Assembly (NCBI RefSeq): GCF_010727125.1
Contig: NZ_AP022564.1
Location: forward strand, 2,418,001-2,482,000
Origin: Mycolicibacter terrae
Lineage (GTDB): Bacteria; Actinomycetota; Actinomycetes; Mycobacteriales; Mycobacteriaceae
Length of the DNA stretch: 64,000 nt
Reading direction: 5' to 3'
This document shows, piece after piece, positions 24,998-34,541 of this stretch. Numbering within the stretch: position 1 is the first letter of the stretch; each line of letters begins with the position of its first letter. A program made the translations under genes and the position numbers. The notes under the pieces are model-generated. The model worked only from the letters and a program-made list of their open reading frames with translations. It did not search any database and had not been told where the DNA came from.

Positions 24998-25624
24998 ATG
25001 AACAGCATCAGCATCATCGGCACCGGAAACATGGCCCGCACCATCGGCGCGTTGGCAATCGCAGGCGGCAACACCGTCGAGATCATCGGCCGCGATCAGT
25101 CCAAGGCCGCAGACCTGGCCAGGGCGCTCGGCGGCAATGCCACGACGGGAGAGTTCGGCGCCGTCCCGGCCGGCGACATCGTCATCGTGGCCCTGTTGTA
25201 TGCCAGCGTCGTCCCGGTCGTCACCCAGTACGGAAATGCCCTGGCGGGCAAGGTCATCGTCGACATCAGCAACCCGTTCAATGCCGCGGCCGACGGGCTG
25301 GCCATCCCCGACAGCACCTCGGTCGCGCAAGAAGTTGCCAAGGCTGTCCCGCCCGGCGCCGGCGTGGTGAAGGCGTTCAACACCCTCTTCGGGCATGTCC
25401 TGGAGCGGCGCCTGCCGCTGGATGTCTTCATCGCCGGCGATGATGCACAGGCCAAGGCGAGCGTGGCGGAGTTCGTCAAGAGCCTCGGGCTGCGCCCGCT
25501 GGATGTCGGCGGCCTGAACATGGCGCACTGGCTGGAGGGGGCGGGCCTGCTGATGATGGGTCTCGCCCGCCAGGGTGTGGGGCACTGGGACGTCGCCCTC
25601 GGAGCCACCGAATTTCCCCGCTGA
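24998..25624 (+). CDS. NADPH-dependent F420 reductase-like dinucleotide-binding protein
   Basis: A 208-residue Rossmann protein. The N-terminal SIIGTGNMARTIGALAIAGGNTVEIIGRD binds NADP, and the later VVKAFNTLFGHVL and VFIAGDDAQAK segments are those of the F420H2:NADP oxidoreductase / YedZ-like reductase group. Mycobacteria use F420, so reduction with that cofactor is plausible but not shown. The ATG follows GAAAGAGAGACC. It ends the SDR group, 72 bp before the backbone phosphoribosyltransferase gene. Confidence 0.85.
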   Translation: MNSISIIGTGNMARTIGALAIAGGNTVEIIGRDQSKAADLARALGGNATTGEFGAVPAGDIVIVALLYASVVPVVTQYGNALAGKVIVDISNPFNAAADGLAIPDSTSVAQEVAKAVPPGAGVVKAFNTLFGHVLERRLPLDVFIAGDDAQAKASVAEFVKSLGLRPLDVGGLNMAHWLEGAGLLMMGLARQGVGHWDVALGATEFPR

Positions 25625-25696
25625 GCCGCAGACCGCTCACGACATCGGCAATCGCAAGACCCATGTCCGGCGCCGAGTCGTAGGCTCGATGGGGAG

Positions 25697-26380
25697 ATGA
25701 CTCGACCGGCCCGCTTGAACCCGATGCCGGCGCGCACGTTTCGCAACCGTCGCGACGCCGGCCGGGTACTGGCCGGGTGTCTGTCCGGTTACCGCGACGC
25801 CGACGGCCTGCTGGTGCTGGGCCTGGCCCGCGGCGGCGTTCCGGTCGGCTGGGAGGTCGCCGCCGCCCTTCAGGCGCCGCTGGACGTATTCCTGGTCCGC
25901 AAGCTGGGGGTGCCGCAGTGGCCGGAACTGGCGATGGGCGCGTTGGCCAGCGGCGGCATGGTGGTGGTGAACGACCAGGTGGTCGCCGACCTCGGTATCA
26001 GCAGCGAGGCGCTGCACTCGGTGATCGAACGCGAGTCGGCCGAACTGCGACGGCGTGAGCACGCCTACCGCGGTGACCGACCGGCCGCCGACCTGCACGG
26101 CCGGGTGGTGATCCTGGTCGACGACGGCATCGCGACCGGCGCGAGCGTGCTGGCGGCGGTGCGCGCGGTCCAGGCGGCCGAGCCGGCCAGTACGGTGGTC
26201 GCGGTACCGGTCGGACCGCTCTCGGCGTGCCGCAAGATCGCCCAGGAGGCCGACGACGTGGTCTGCGCGACGATGCCCGAGCGGTTCGACGCCGTCGGCC
26301 AGAGCTATGCCGACTTTCGCCAGGTCACCGACGACGAAGTCCGCGACCTCCTGGCCACCCCGACCACCGCTGCGAGCTAG
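25697..26380 (+). CDS. phosphoribosyltransferase family protein (Rv2143 homologue)
   Basis: A 227-residue protein with the PRPP-binding loop [14 protein letters not shown] (about residues 136-149) and an N-terminal [15 protein letters not shown], as in the erythromycin-esterase-linked and ComF-like phosphoribosyltransferase group. The base accepted is unknown. Position next to the Rv2144c homologue matches Rv2143. The stop overlaps the convergent neighbour by 4 bp (CTAG shared by both stops). Confidence 0.9.
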   Translation: MTRPARLNPMPARTFRNRRDAGRVLAGCLSGYRDADGLLVLGLARGGVPVGWEVAAALQAPLDVFLVRKLGVPQWPELAMGALASGGMVVVNDQVVADLGISSEALHSVIERESAELRRREHAYRGDRPAADLHGRVVILVDDGIATGASVLAAVRAVQAAEPASTVVAVPVGPLSACRKIAQEADDVVCATMPERFDAVGQSYADFRQVTDDEVRDLLATPTTAAS

Positions 26381-26697
26381 TCGGCAGGGTGCGCGACGGG
26401 CTCCTCGGAGGCCTCGTCTTCCTGGCCGACGGTCTCGGTGTCGGAAGTCTCGGCCGCGTCCTCGACGTCCTCGACGTCGTCGATCGGGACCTCCGGCTCC
26501 ACGGCGGCCTCAGGGGCCTCCGGCGCGGCCGCAGGGCTGTTCTGACGGCGTTCCCGCAGCGCGTCCACGATCAGCAACAGCACGCCCAGCAAGCTCGCTC
26601 CGATACACACCCACGCCACCAGCGCATTACTGGTGACCACAGCGAATACCAACGCAGCAAGTCCTATTGCCGCCAATACCAGCGCGATGATCAGCAT
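26377..26697 (-). CDS. small membrane protein with acidic tail (Rv2144c homologue)
   Basis: A 106-residue protein with two N-terminal membrane helices (about residues 2-22 and 27-48), a short basic stretch RERRQ, and a long acidic tail rich in Glu, Asp, Ala and Pro. The location beside wag31 matches Rv2144c. GGGAGG stands before ATG 26697. Function unknown; proximity to wag31 hints at an envelope or polar role, but that is only context. Confidence 0.82.
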   Translation of the reverse strand: MLIIALVLAAIGLAALVFAVVTSNALVAWVCIGASLLGVLLLIVDALRERRQNSPAAAPEAPEAAVEPEVPIDDVEDVEDAAETSDTETVGQEDEASEEPVAHPAD

Positions 26698-26761
26698 CGA
26701 TTCACCTCCCACCCGACGAGCACACTACTCGATTCCGCCTCGTGAGGGCTCGATTGCCCGG

Positions 26762-27562
26762 TCAGTTGGTGCCGCGATTGAAATGGTTGAAACCGCCGCC
26801 GTCACTGCCTGCGCTGGTGTCGACCGGTGCCGCCGATCCGCGTTGGCCCAACTCCTCGAGCTGGGATTCCAGGTAGGTCTTGAGTCGGGTGCGGTATTCC
26901 CGCTCGAATGTGCGCAGCTGCTCCAACCGGCCTTCCAGCACCGTGCGCTGCTGGTTGATCGTGCCCATGATCTCGGAGTGCTTGCGCTCGGCGTCGGCCT
27001 GCAGCGCGTCGGCCTTCTCCTGGGCCTGGCGCAGCTGCGTCTCCGAGCGCGTCTGAGCATCTGCCAGCATGGCGTCGGCCCGCTGCCGGGCCTCGGCGAC
27101 CGTCGTCTCCGCGGTCTGCCGGGCCTCGCTGAGGATCTGGTCGGCGTTGGCACGGGCGTCGGCCATCAGCTTCTCGGACTCGGCCCGGGCGGTGCCGGTC
27201 AGCCGGTCGGCGGTGTCCTGGGCCAGGCTCAGCACCCGTGCCGCCTTGAGGTGCTGGTCGTCGGTGGTCGGCTCCGGTGCGGCCGGCTGTGCCACCGGCT
27301 GCGGAGGCGCCGGCTCGGGGGAAGGCTCGTAGACCGGGATCGCCGAGGTGGCCTGCTGGCCGCCACCGGCGCGGGCCGCAGCCAGCTCCTGGTCGAGCTC
27401 GCTGACCCGCTGGCGCAGGTCGGCATTTTCCTCGATGAGCCGCGTCAGCTCGGTCTCCACCAGGTCGAGAAAGGCGTCGACCTCGTCCTCGTTGTAGCCG
27501 CGCTTCCCGATCGGCGGTTTGCTGAACGCGACGTTGTGCACGTCTGCCGGTGTTAGTGGCAT
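26762..27562 (-). CDS. wag31: DivIVA-family polar growth protein Wag31
   Basis: Wag31 (DivIVA, Antigen 84) coats the cell poles and recruits the peptidoglycan and mycolate machinery; it is essential in mycobacteria. The 266-residue protein starts [36 protein letters not shown], the lipid-binding DivIVA domain. A coiled coil follows, then a Pro/Ala-rich linker (about residues 75-98) and a long second coiled coil rich in Ala, Glu, Arg and Gln up to about residue 235. The tail is Gly/Asn rich. It is the last gene of the dcw region. Confidence 0.96.
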   Translation of the reverse strand: MPLTPADVHNVAFSKPPIGKRGYNEDEVDAFLDLVETELTRLIEENADLRQRVSELDQELAAARAGGGQQATSAIPVYEPSPEPAPPQPVAQPAAPEPTTDDQHLKAARVLSLAQDTADRLTGTARAESEKLMADARANADQILSEARQTAETTVAEARQRADAMLADAQTRSETQLRQAQEKADALQADAERKHSEIMGTINQQRTVLEGRLEQLRTFEREYRTRLKTYLESQLEELGQRGSAAPVDTSAGSDGGGFNHFNRGTN

Positions 27563-28056
27563 CGTCTGCCCCCTTGGTCAGGTAGGTAGCACCGATCGGG
27601 CAAGTTTAGGTCGACCGGGAATACGCTAGCCGTGTTGTAACTGCCGCCCATCCTGTCACATCAGACGCTGGGCTCGGCAATGAGAATGATATTAAGAGTG
27701 AATTTCAAATTGCTGCCACAGAAATCACGCTTCGGCAAACATCACCGGTGAGCCCATCACCCGTCCCCGCCGGTAAGTCGCGCCCGGAGCAAGGGCAGCC
27801 CACGCCGGGGCATACCCGGGGCGGCGGCACCCGCCGGTCCGCGGGCAGCAAAGTGTCCGGCGCCCGGCCGGTGTGCGCCACGTAATTCGCTGCGGCACAG
27901 ACGGGTCGATGATGCCCTGCCTGGCACGCCGGTACGCCGCGGCGGCACCGCCCCTACCGGGCCGGCCACCCGGGCCGTATTATTCACAACACCCGCCCGT
28001 AAATATTGGCGGCAGGCGACCCGAAGGCCGGGGACCGATCGGAAGGACACCTCAGG
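27563..28056. other. long intergenic region between wag31 and the DUF2249 gene
   Basis: Almost 500 bp divide these divergent genes. It must hold the wag31 promoter and leader, and that of the DUF2249 gene. The part from about 27650 to 27730 is AT-rich for this genome. A plus-strand open frame from 27873 has no family match and overlaps the next gene out of frame; I do not call it. Confidence 0.55.
27681..27701. promoter_or_regulatory. AT-rich Fur/Zur-like imperfect palindrome
   Basis: The stretch TGAGAATGATATTAAGAGTG (27681-27700) resembles Fur-family operators, which contain GATAATGAT-like half sites. It lies in the wag31/DUF2249 spacer, about 355 bp before a His/Cys-rich gene. The resemblance is partial and the distance is large, so confidence is low. 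Confidence 0.25.
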
Positions 28057-28854
28057 ATGACAACCAATGACGTGGTCGTGGCCACCAGCGCGGCGGATTC
28101 GGCGGCCGTAGACGACGTGCGGTCCCGCTATGCCGAGCTGCTCGGCCGCCAGGCCGCGCTCGGGGCGGCAGTGTTCGCCGCGGTCGGTACCGCCGGCCCG
28201 GCCTTTGATGACGCCCACCGCGCGGTGCAGGCCTTCGTCGATCAGGTGGTGCGGCCCCAACTGCGCGCCGCGGTGGAGCTGATCTACCCCGCCTCCGCCG
28301 ACGTTGAGCGATCGCGGTTGCTGGTCGAGGGTCTGCTCGGCGAGACCCAGCTGATCGAGCAGGCCGCGGCTCGCATCGCCCGCGACGCCGACCGGGTGCA
28401 GATCGCCGCACACGTCGAGTCGCTGCGCGTGCTGCTGGAGGCGCTACTGGGCAAGGTCGCCGACTTGCTGCTGCCCGCACTCGCCGAGGCCAGCGGCGTC
28501 TCGCTGGCCGATCTGGCCGCCCAACTGCCGGCGATCCCCTCCGAGATCGCCCAATCCTCCCAGCCCGGCCCGGCCGCCCACGGCCACGGCCACGGGCACG
28601 GCGGGTGCGGCTGCGGCGAGGAAGACGAGGAGATGCCCGAGCTCGACGTGCGCGAGATTCCGCACGCGATTCGGCATGCGACCGTGTTCGGGGCCTTCGA
28701 CGCGGTTCCGGTCGGTGGATCGATGCTGCTTGTTGCGCCGCACGACCCCATCCCGCTGCTGCACCAGCTCGCCGAGCGCAGCGGCGGTCGGCTGGCGGTC
28801 GGCTACGAACAGCGCGGCCCGGAGGCGTGGCGGCTGCGGCTCACCCGGGTCTGA
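28057..28854 (+). CDS. DUF2249 protein with N-terminal helical domain and His-rich linker
   Basis: A 265-residue protein. Residues 1 to about 165 are helical and resemble hemerythrin-like HHE domains in layout, although I do not see a complete iron ligand set. Next is a metal-binding-type linker with alternating His-Gly, then GCGCGEED (about residues 172-190). A C-terminal DUF2249 domain (SirA/TusA-like fold; LDVREIPHAIRHATVFGAFDAV, RLAVGYEQRGPEAWRLRLTR) closes the protein. Related domains occur with nitrite/NO metabolism and CRP/FNR-regulated genes. It is on the opposite strand to its dcw neighbours and not at this place in M. tuberculosis, so it is likely inserted. GGAAGG precedes ATG 28057. 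Confidence 0.85.
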   Translation: MTTNDVVVATSAADSAAVDDVRSRYAELLGRQAALGAAVFAAVGTAGPAFDDAHRAVQAFVDQVVRPQLRAAVELIYPASADVERSRLLVEGLLGETQLIEQAAARIARDADRVQIAAHVESLRVLLEALLGKVADLLLPALAEASGVSLADLAAQLPAIPSEIAQSSQPGPAAHGHGHGHGGCGCGEEDEEMPELDVREIPHAIRHATVFGAFDAVPVGGSMLLVAPHDPIPLLHQLAERSGGRLAVGYEQRGPEAWRLRLTRV

Positions 28855-28868
28855 GGCCGACCGGGGCC

Positions 28869-29159
28869 TCAGGCGGCGTGCTGCAGCGCCAGTTCCATCC
28901 CGACGAACGCGATCAGCAGCAGCACCATGATCGACAGGTCGATGCGCACCGCGCCGATGGTCAACTGCGGTATCAGGCGCCGCAGCAGCTTCACCGGGGG
29001 GTCGGTGATGCTCATGATCAGCTCCAGGATCACCACGGTGGCACCGCGGGGGTGCCAGTCGCGGCTGAATGAGCGGATGAACTCGATGACGATCCGAGCG
29101 ATCAGCAGCAGCCAGAAAACGAACAGCGCGATGCCGAGAATCGTGAAGAACAGCGCCAA
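28869..29159 (-). CDS. YggT family membrane protein (Rv2146c homologue)
   Basis: A 96-residue protein with two membrane helices (about residues 3-24 and 72-92). A conserved region lies in between: WHPRGATVVILELIMSITDPPVKLLRRLIP, the YggT signature. YggT proteins sit between sepF and divIVA in many Gram-positive bacteria and are thought to support division or osmotic stability, with no known reaction. Confidence 0.93.
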   Translation of the reverse strand: MALFFTILGIALFVFWLLLIARIVIEFIRSFSRDWHPRGATVVILELIMSITDPPVKLLRRLIPQLTIGAVRIDLSIMVLLLIAFVGMELALQHAA

Positions 29160-29231
29160 CGGAGTGCGACCTTACTGACGAGGGTGTGCCCGCATCAGCA
29201 TCGCGCTGACCGGCCCGACTGCCGTCCCAGC

Positions 29232-29885
29232 CTACCGATAGGCGTAGAAGCCGGTTTCGGCGATCCGGCGGCGCTCCTCCGGGGACACGTCGACGTCGGC
29301 CGGCGACAGCAGGAAGACCTTGGTCGCGACCTTGTCGAACGAGCCGCGCAGCGCGAAGGCGAGGCCCGCCGCGAAGTCCACCAGCCGCTTGGCGTCGGCG
29401 TTGTCCATCGACACCAGGTCCATGATCACCGGTGTGCCGTCGCGGAACCGCTCGCCGATGGTGCGCGCCTCGCTGTAGTCCTTGGGGCGCAACGTGGTGA
29501 TCTTCGACAGCGGGCTGCTCTCGTCGAACATCATCGCCATCCGGCGGGGGTCCATCGCCAGGGCGCCGCGGGTCGAGCCGCGCAGCGAGGCGAAGCGCGA
29601 GCGTTCGAACTCGCGCGGCCGATACCGCGGGTCGCGGACGTCGTCGTCGTAGCCGCCCCGGTAGCCGGCCGGAGCCTCGTCATAGTCGCGGTCATCGAAT
29701 CGGTCGTCGTAGCGGCCATCGGAACGGCCCGCGACGCGGTCGAAGACGTCCTCGGAGAACCGCTCCCCGCGGGGTGAGTAGTCGCGCGACGAGGCGCGGT
29801 CATCGCCGTCGTCGTAGTAGTCGTCGTCGTAGTCCTCCATAGGAGCCATCCCGAAGTAGGCCTTGACCTTGTGGAGTGTGCTCAT
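29232..29885 (-). CDS. sepF: cell division protein SepF
   Basis: SepF binds FtsZ and, through its N-terminal amphipathic helix ([13 protein letters not shown]), the membrane; in actinobacteria it replaces FtsA/ZipA as the FtsZ anchor. The 217-residue protein has a long low-complexity region rich in Asp, Tyr and Arg (about residues 16-95) and the C-terminal SepF core ([43 protein letters not shown]). ATG 29883-29885 follows another ATG directly; the first would add one Met. GAAGGG provides the ribosome site. Confidence 0.95.
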   Translation of the reverse strand: MSTLHKVKAYFGMAPMEDYDDDYYDDGDDRASSRDYSPRGERFSEDVFDRVAGRSDGRYDDRFDDRDYDEAPAGYRGGYDDDVRDPRYRPREFERSRFASLRGSTRGALAMDPRRMAMMFDESSPLSKITTLRPKDYSEARTIGERFRDGTPVIMDLVSMDNADAKRLVDFAAGLAFALRGSFDKVATKVFLLSPADVDVSPEERRRIAETGFYAYR

Positions 29886-30003
29886 CATTGGACCCTTCTC
29901 TGATGACTGTGATGAAGGTGTGACTGAAGTGACTAGTTATGGTGACGGTAACGGCCTAGAGCGCGCTGGCCCCGCAACGACACGCGGACAGGCGCAACCG
30001 GTT

Positions 30004-30711
30004 TCATTCCAGCCACACCAGCGATGCGAGCCGGCCGGTGCGTCCGTCGCGGCGGTGGCTGAACAGGTTCGGGTCGGCCGCCGTGCATCGCGGGTCGACG
30101 TCGATCGCCTTGACACCCAATTCCCTTAATTGCCTGGCGATTCCGGCTCGCAGATCCAGTCCGGGCGTACCGGCCGAGGTGAGCGTGCGACTGCCCGGCA
30201 ACGCCGCCTCGACCTCGTCGGCCATTGCCGCGGGCACCTCGTAGTGTGGCCTGCTGACCGCCGGGCCCAGCAGAACCGAGATGTCGCCGACCTGCGCTCC
30301 CGCCGCGAGCATGCCCTCCAACGCGCGAGCCACGACGCCGTGCTGGGCGCCGACCCGCCCGGCGTGTACCGCGCCGACCACCCCCGCGCGCGCATCGGCC
30401 ATCAGCACCGGCACGCAGTCGGCGGTCACCACCACCACCGCCAGCCGGGGAACGCCGGTGATCAGCGCGTCAGTCGCCTCGACAGCGGTGTCGCGGGGGC
30501 CGTCGACGAGCTCCACGCGATCGCCGTGCACCTGGTTCATCCACACCAGGCGGTCGGGACCGAGTCCGATGGCCGACGCCAGCCGGGTCCGGTTGGCCGT
30601 CACCGCGGCCGGGTCGTCGCCGACGTGATCGCCCAGGTTGAAACTGTTGAACGGAGCCATCGAGACGCCGCCGGCCCGGGTGGTCGTCACCCGCCGGACG
30701 CGAAAGGTCAC
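30004..30711 (-). CDS. pgeF: peptidoglycan editing factor / laccase-domain protein (YfiH family)
   Basis: A 235-residue protein of the YfiH/PgeF multicopper-like fold. Family metal ligands appear in QVHGDRV, TADCVPVLM and AVHAGRVGAQHGV. In E. coli PgeF removes misincorporated residues from peptidoglycan precursors; the mycobacterial homologue Rv2149c lies just after ftsZ. The GTG start is 17 bp after the ftsZ stop. The next conserved gene, yggS, is missing, and sepF follows after 118 bp. Confidence 0.92.
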   Translation of the reverse strand: MTFRVRRVTTTRAGGVSMAPFNSFNLGDHVGDDPAAVTANRTRLASAIGLGPDRLVWMNQVHGDRVELVDGPRDTAVEATDALITGVPRLAVVVVTADCVPVLMADARAGVVGAVHAGRVGAQHGVVARALEGMLAAGAQVGDISVLLGPAVSRPHYEVPAAMADEVEAALPGSRTLTSAGTPGLDLRAGIARQLRELGVKAIDVDPRCTAADPNLFSHRRDGRTGRLASLVWLE

Positions 30712-30728
30712 CGTCCGAAGCCCGGAAA

Positions 30729-31892
30729 CTAGTGGCGCATGAACGGCGGGACGTCGACGTCGTCGTCGTCGCAGCCGTCGTCACCGTTGCGGCCGCCGAC
30801 GCTGACCGTCGCCCCATTGGTGGGGGCGGGCACGCTGACCGCGTCGACCGGGTCGAACAGCGACGAGGTCACCTTGCCGGCCTGCCCGGGGGTCACCGCG
30901 TGCCGGGCCTGACCGGTGCTTCCGGTCACCGGTTTGCGGCCCGAACCGGCCGAGTCGAAGCCCGCCGCGATCACCGTCACCCGGACCTCGTCGCCCAGCG
31001 AGTCGTCGATCACGGTGCCGAAGATGATGTTGGCCTCCGGATGAGCGGCGTCCTGAACCAGCGAGGCCGCCTCGTTGATCTCGAACAAACCCAGGTCGCT
31101 GCCGCCGGCGACGCTCATCAGCACGCCCTGGGCGCCCTCCATCGAGGCTTCCAGCAGCGGCGAGTTGATCGCGATCTCGGCGGCCTTGAGCGCCCGGCCG
31201 TCGCCCCGCGACGACCCGATACCCATCAGCGCGGTGCCCGCGCCGCTCATGATGCCCTTGACGTCGGCGAAGTCGACGTTGATCAACCCGGGGGTGGTGA
31301 TCAGGTCGGTGATGCCCTGGACGCCGTTGAGCAGCACCTCGTCGGCGCTGCGGAACGCGTCCATCAGCGAGACCTGGGCGTCGCCCATCTGCAGCAGCCG
31401 GTCGTTGGGGATCACGATCAGGGTGTCGCAGCTCTCCCGCAGCGCGGCGATGCCCAATTCCGCCTGGTTGCCGCGCCGCTTGCCCTCGAAGGAGAACGGC
31501 CGGGTAACCACGCCGACGGTCAGCGCGCCGAGCTTGCGGGCGATGGTGGCAACCACCGGTGCGCCACCGGTGCCGGTGCCGCCGCCCTCCCCGGCGGTGA
31601 CGAACACCATGTCGGCGCCGCGCAGCAGCTCCTCGATCTCGTCCTTGGCGTCTTCGGCGGCCCGACGTCCCACTTCGGGGTCGGCGCCGGCGCCGAGGCC
31701 GCGGGTGGACTCACGGCCGACGTCGAGCTTGACGTCGGCGTCGCTCATCAGCAATGCCTGTGCGTCGGTGTTGATCGCGATGAACTCGACGCCTTTGAGG
31801 CCCTGTTCGATCATCCGATTGACGGCGTTGACTCCGCCACCACCGATACCCACGACTTTGATGACGGCCAGATAGTTGTGCGGTGGGGTCAT
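30729..31892 (-). CDS. ftsZ: cell division GTPase FtsZ
   Basis: FtsZ is the tubulin-like GTPase that forms the division ring. The 387-residue protein starts [27 protein letters not shown], has the tubulin signature [12 protein letters not shown] and the catalytic-loop segment [11 protein letters not shown]. It ends in an acidic CTD and DVPPFMRH, the peptide bound by SepF and FtsW in mycobacteria. ATG 31890-31892 follows an AGGAAG site; the frame upstream is not coding. Confidence 0.97.
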   Translation of the reverse strand: MTPPHNYLAVIKVVGIGGGGVNAVNRMIEQGLKGVEFIAINTDAQALLMSDADVKLDVGRESTRGLGAGADPEVGRRAAEDAKDEIEELLRGADMVFVTAGEGGGTGTGGAPVVATIARKLGALTVGVVTRPFSFEGKRRGNQAELGIAALRESCDTLIVIPNDRLLQMGDAQVSLMDAFRSADEVLLNGVQGITDLITTPGLINVDFADVKGIMSGAGTALMGIGSSRGDGRALKAAEIAINSPLLEASMEGAQGVLMSVAGGSDLGLFEINEAASLVQDAAHPEANIIFGTVIDDSLGDEVRVTVIAAGFDSAGSGRKPVTGSTGQARHAVTPGQAGKVTSSLFDPVDAVSVPAPTNGATVSVGGRNGDDGCDDDDVDVPPFMRH

Positions 31893-32001
31893 CGTTCGTC
31901 TTCCTCCCTGGTGGGATTGGATTCCTCTCTGGGGCCTGTCTGCAGAACTCCCCGTACTGCCTTCCGGCAAACCCTCAACCTCAACCAAAGGCTTAGAGTT
32001 A

Positions 32002-32007
32002 TGTCAA
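32002..32007 (-). promoter_or_regulatory. possible -35 element of an ftsZ promoter
   Basis: TTGACA on the minus strand, 110 bp before the ftsZ start, in the 229-bp ftsQ-ftsZ spacer. No clear -10 element is seen at standard spacing, so this is only a candidate. An internal ftsZ promoter in this gap is known in other mycobacteria. Confidence 0.3.
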
Positions 32008-32121
32008 GTTGTTCCACGCAACCGCCACAGTAGGGCCGCCGAGGCCGTCACCGGCGCCGACGCGCCGAGACACGCCGGGCGAATTTTATTGGCGCTCGGG
32101 CTGATCCCCCGCCCGCCCGCG

Positions 32122-33060
32122 CTAGCGGACGGTGGGCAGGTCCGGACTGGACACGTCGTAGGTGTGTCCGGGCTGGGTGAGCAACGCCGCCAGCTTCTGC
32201 GCCTTCTCCGCGGTGCGATCGGTGTTGCCCCAGACCACCACCCTGCCGTCGATCAGCGTCAGGGTGATCGAGGCGACCGACGGGGCGGCCACCCGGCCGA
32301 CCTGGCCGGCGACCTCCGGGGCCAGCGCGGTCATCACCTGCAGCGCGGCCCGGCTGGCCGGGTCCGTCGGCCCGGGGTTGTCGACATCGAAGATCGGCAG
32401 CATCCCCGGCGGCGGCGCCGTCGCGAAGTCGACGCCGTCCCGATCGAACAGGTGCGGACCGTCCGGAAAGTCCTTGAACACCACCGCGACCCGCTCGACC
32501 ACCGAAATACCCAGGGCCGACGGGTACTGCCGCTGCACCCGGGCGCTGGCCACCCGCCGGATCGCGGCGACCCGCTCGGCGACACCGCCGGTGTCGACCT
32601 GCAGCAGCGGGGTGCCGAGCTGCACCTTCGCGACGTCGAGCACCTCTTCGCGCGTCACCGCCGCGATCCCGGTCACCTCGATGTCGCGAACCGCCATCAC
32701 CGGCGTGAAGTACAGGATGAGCCCGAGCCCGACGACGACGACCAGCGCGAGAAATGTGGCCAGCGCCATCTTCAGGCCTTGCACGGTACCCCGCGGGACA
32801 CCTCGGGCCGGCTCGGAGGAGCCGGCCCGCAGCCGCCGCTTGGCCTCCCGGCGGGCTTGCTCGATCGCCTCGGCGCGCGCCTGCGCGGCGCGCCGCTCGG
32901 CGCGTTCCCGCCGTGCCCGCCGCCGCGGGCCCTCGACCTCCGCCGGCTCCTCGGGTTTCTCGGCGGATTCGGGTTCTACGGCGTCTTCGGCGGCCTGCGG
33001 CTCGTCGATATCCACCGGGTCATCCGGTGGTACGTCGGGGGTTTCGGGGGGAACGGTCAC
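32122..33060 (-). CDS. ftsQ: cell division protein FtsQ
   Basis: FtsQ bridges early and late division proteins in the periplasm. The 312-residue protein has a long acidic, then Arg-rich cytoplasmic part (1 to about 95), one membrane helix (about 97-118), a POTRA domain ([21 protein letters not shown]) and the FtsQ beta domain ([26 protein letters not shown]). The GTG start overlaps the murC stop by 4 bp. Confidence 0.94.
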   Translation of the reverse strand: MTVPPETPDVPPDDPVDIDEPQAAEDAVEPESAEKPEEPAEVEGPRRRARRERAERRAAQARAEAIEQARREAKRRLRAGSSEPARGVPRGTVQGLKMALATFLALVVVVGLGLILYFTPVMAVRDIEVTGIAAVTREEVLDVAKVQLGTPLLQVDTGGVAERVAAIRRVASARVQRQYPSALGISVVERVAVVFKDFPDGPHLFDRDGVDFATAPPPGMLPIFDVDNPGPTDPASRAALQVMTALAPEVAGQVGRVAAPSVASITLTLIDGRVVVWGNTDRTAEKAQKLAALLTQPGHTYDVSSPDLPTVR

Positions 33061-34541
33061 AGCACGCCCGGGCGGCCGGGAAAGGTCCGGGCGGCCCGCG
33101 CCCGCAGCGCGGTCACGATCTCCGGGCCCAGCACGGTCACGTCGCCGGCGCCCATGGTGACGATCACGTCGTCGGGCCCGGCGGCCGTCGCCACCACTTC
33201 GGGCACCGCGGCGAAATCCGGCAGATAGTGCACCGGCACGCTCACGTGCTCGGCGACACTCGCCCCGCTCACGCCGGGCAACGGCTGCTCGCGCGCACCG
33301 TAGACATCGAGCACGAAGACCTCGTCGGCGCCGTCCAGCGAGCGGCCGAACTCGGCGGCGAAAGCCTTTGTCCGCGAGTACAAATGCGGCTGGAATACCA
33401 CCAGGCTGCGCCCGGTCCCGCGTTCGGCGAGCAGCGCGCGCACGGCGGTCAGCGTCGCGGCGATCTCGGTGGGATGGTGCGCGTAGTCGTCGAAGACCCG
33501 CACCGAATCGCCGTTACCGGCCGAGCCCACCAACTCGAACCTGCGCCGCACCCCGTCGAACCCGACCAGGCCGTCGAGCACCGCGTCCAACGGTGCGCCG
33601 ACCTCGACCGCCGCCAACAGCGCACCCAGCGCGTTGAGCGCCATGTGCCGGCCCGGCACCCCCAGCCGCATCGCCGCCCGGTGGGTCGATCCGGCCAGCG
33701 CGATCTCCGCGACGGCACCGGTGCCCTGCTGCTCCCAGCTCAACAGGGACCCGGCCAGCTGTTGCCCGCCGGGGGCCTCGGTGCCGTAGCGCAGCACTCG
33801 GATGCCCTGTGCCGCAGTACGATCAGCCAGCGCGGCGGCGCCGGGATCGTCGACACACACCACCACCGCCCCGCCCGGCGTGATGCGCTCCACGAAAGCG
33901 TCGAACACCTGCGTGTAGGCCTCGGGGCTGCCGAAGAAGTCGAGGTGATCGGCTTCGACGTTGGTCACCACCGCCACGTTCGGGGTGTACTCCAACAGCG
34001 AGCCGTCGCTCTCGTCGGCCTCGGCGACGAAGAACGGTCCGCTGCCGTGGTGGGCGTTGGTGCCGGCTTCGGCACCGGCGGAACCCAACTCGCCCCCGAC
34101 CGCGAACGACGGGTCCAGCCCGCAGTGTTGCAGCGCGACCACCAACATCGAGGTGGTGGTCGTCTTGCCGTGGGTGCCGGTGACCATCAAGGTGGTGCGC
34201 CCGGCCATCAGCTTGGCCAGCACCGCGGGCCGCAGCACCACCGGGATGCCGCGGCGGCGTGCCTCGACGAGTTCGGGATTGGTCTTGGGGATCGCCGCGT
34301 GGGTGGTGACCACGGTGGTGACGCCGCCGGGCAACAAATCCAGGGCCGAGGCGTCGTGACCGATCCGGACCTGCGCACCGCGGGCCCGCAGCGCGTGAAT
34401 CCCGCGCGATTCCTTGGCGTCCGATCCCGACACCAGGCCGCCACGGTCCAGCAGGATGCGGGCGATACCGGACATGCCCGCTCCCCCGATACCGACCATG
34501 TGCACCCGGCTCAGCTCCGGCGGCAGCTGCTGGGCGTTCAT
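33057..34541 (-). CDS. murC: UDP-N-acetylmuramate-L-alanine ligase
   Basis: MurC adds L-alanine to UDP-MurNAc, the first amino acid of the peptidoglycan stem. The 494-residue cytosolic Mur ligase has the Rossmann N-terminus [14 protein letters not shown], the ATP-binding loop [13 protein letters not shown], the metal/substrate segment [20 protein letters not shown], and the C-terminal [11 protein letters not shown]. It overlaps ftsQ and murG by 4 bp each, as part of a tightly packed run. Confidence 0.97.
   Translation of the reverse strand: MNAQQLPPELSRVHMVGIGGAGMSGIARILLDRGGLVSGSDAKESRGIHALRARGAQVRIGHDASALDLLPGGVTTVVTTHAAIPKTNPELVEARRRGIPVVLRPAVLAKLMAGRTTLMVTGTHGKTTTTSMLVVALQHCGLDPSFAVGGELGSAGAEAGTNAHHGSGPFFVAEADESDGSLLEYTPNVAVVTNVEADHLDFFGSPEAYTQVFDAFVERITPGGAVVVCVDDPGAAALADRTAAQGIRVLRYGTEAPGGQQLAGSLLSWEQQGTGAVAEIALAGSTHRAAMRLGVPGRHMALNALGALLAAVEVGAPLDAVLDGLVGFDGVRRRFELVGSAGNGDSVRVFDDYAHHPTEIAATLTAVRALLAERGTGRSLVVFQPHLYSRTKAFAAEFGRSLDGADEVFVLDVYGAREQPLPGVSGASVAEHVSVPVHYLPDFAAVPEVVATAAGPDDVIVTMGAGDVTVLGPEIVTALRARAARTFPGRPGVL

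Noticed and set aside
27873..28070. Small plus-strand open frame before the DUF2249 gene
   Set aside because: Pro/Gly/Arg-rich, no family match, and it overlaps the next gene's start out of frame. It may be leader sequence but cannot be supported as a gene.
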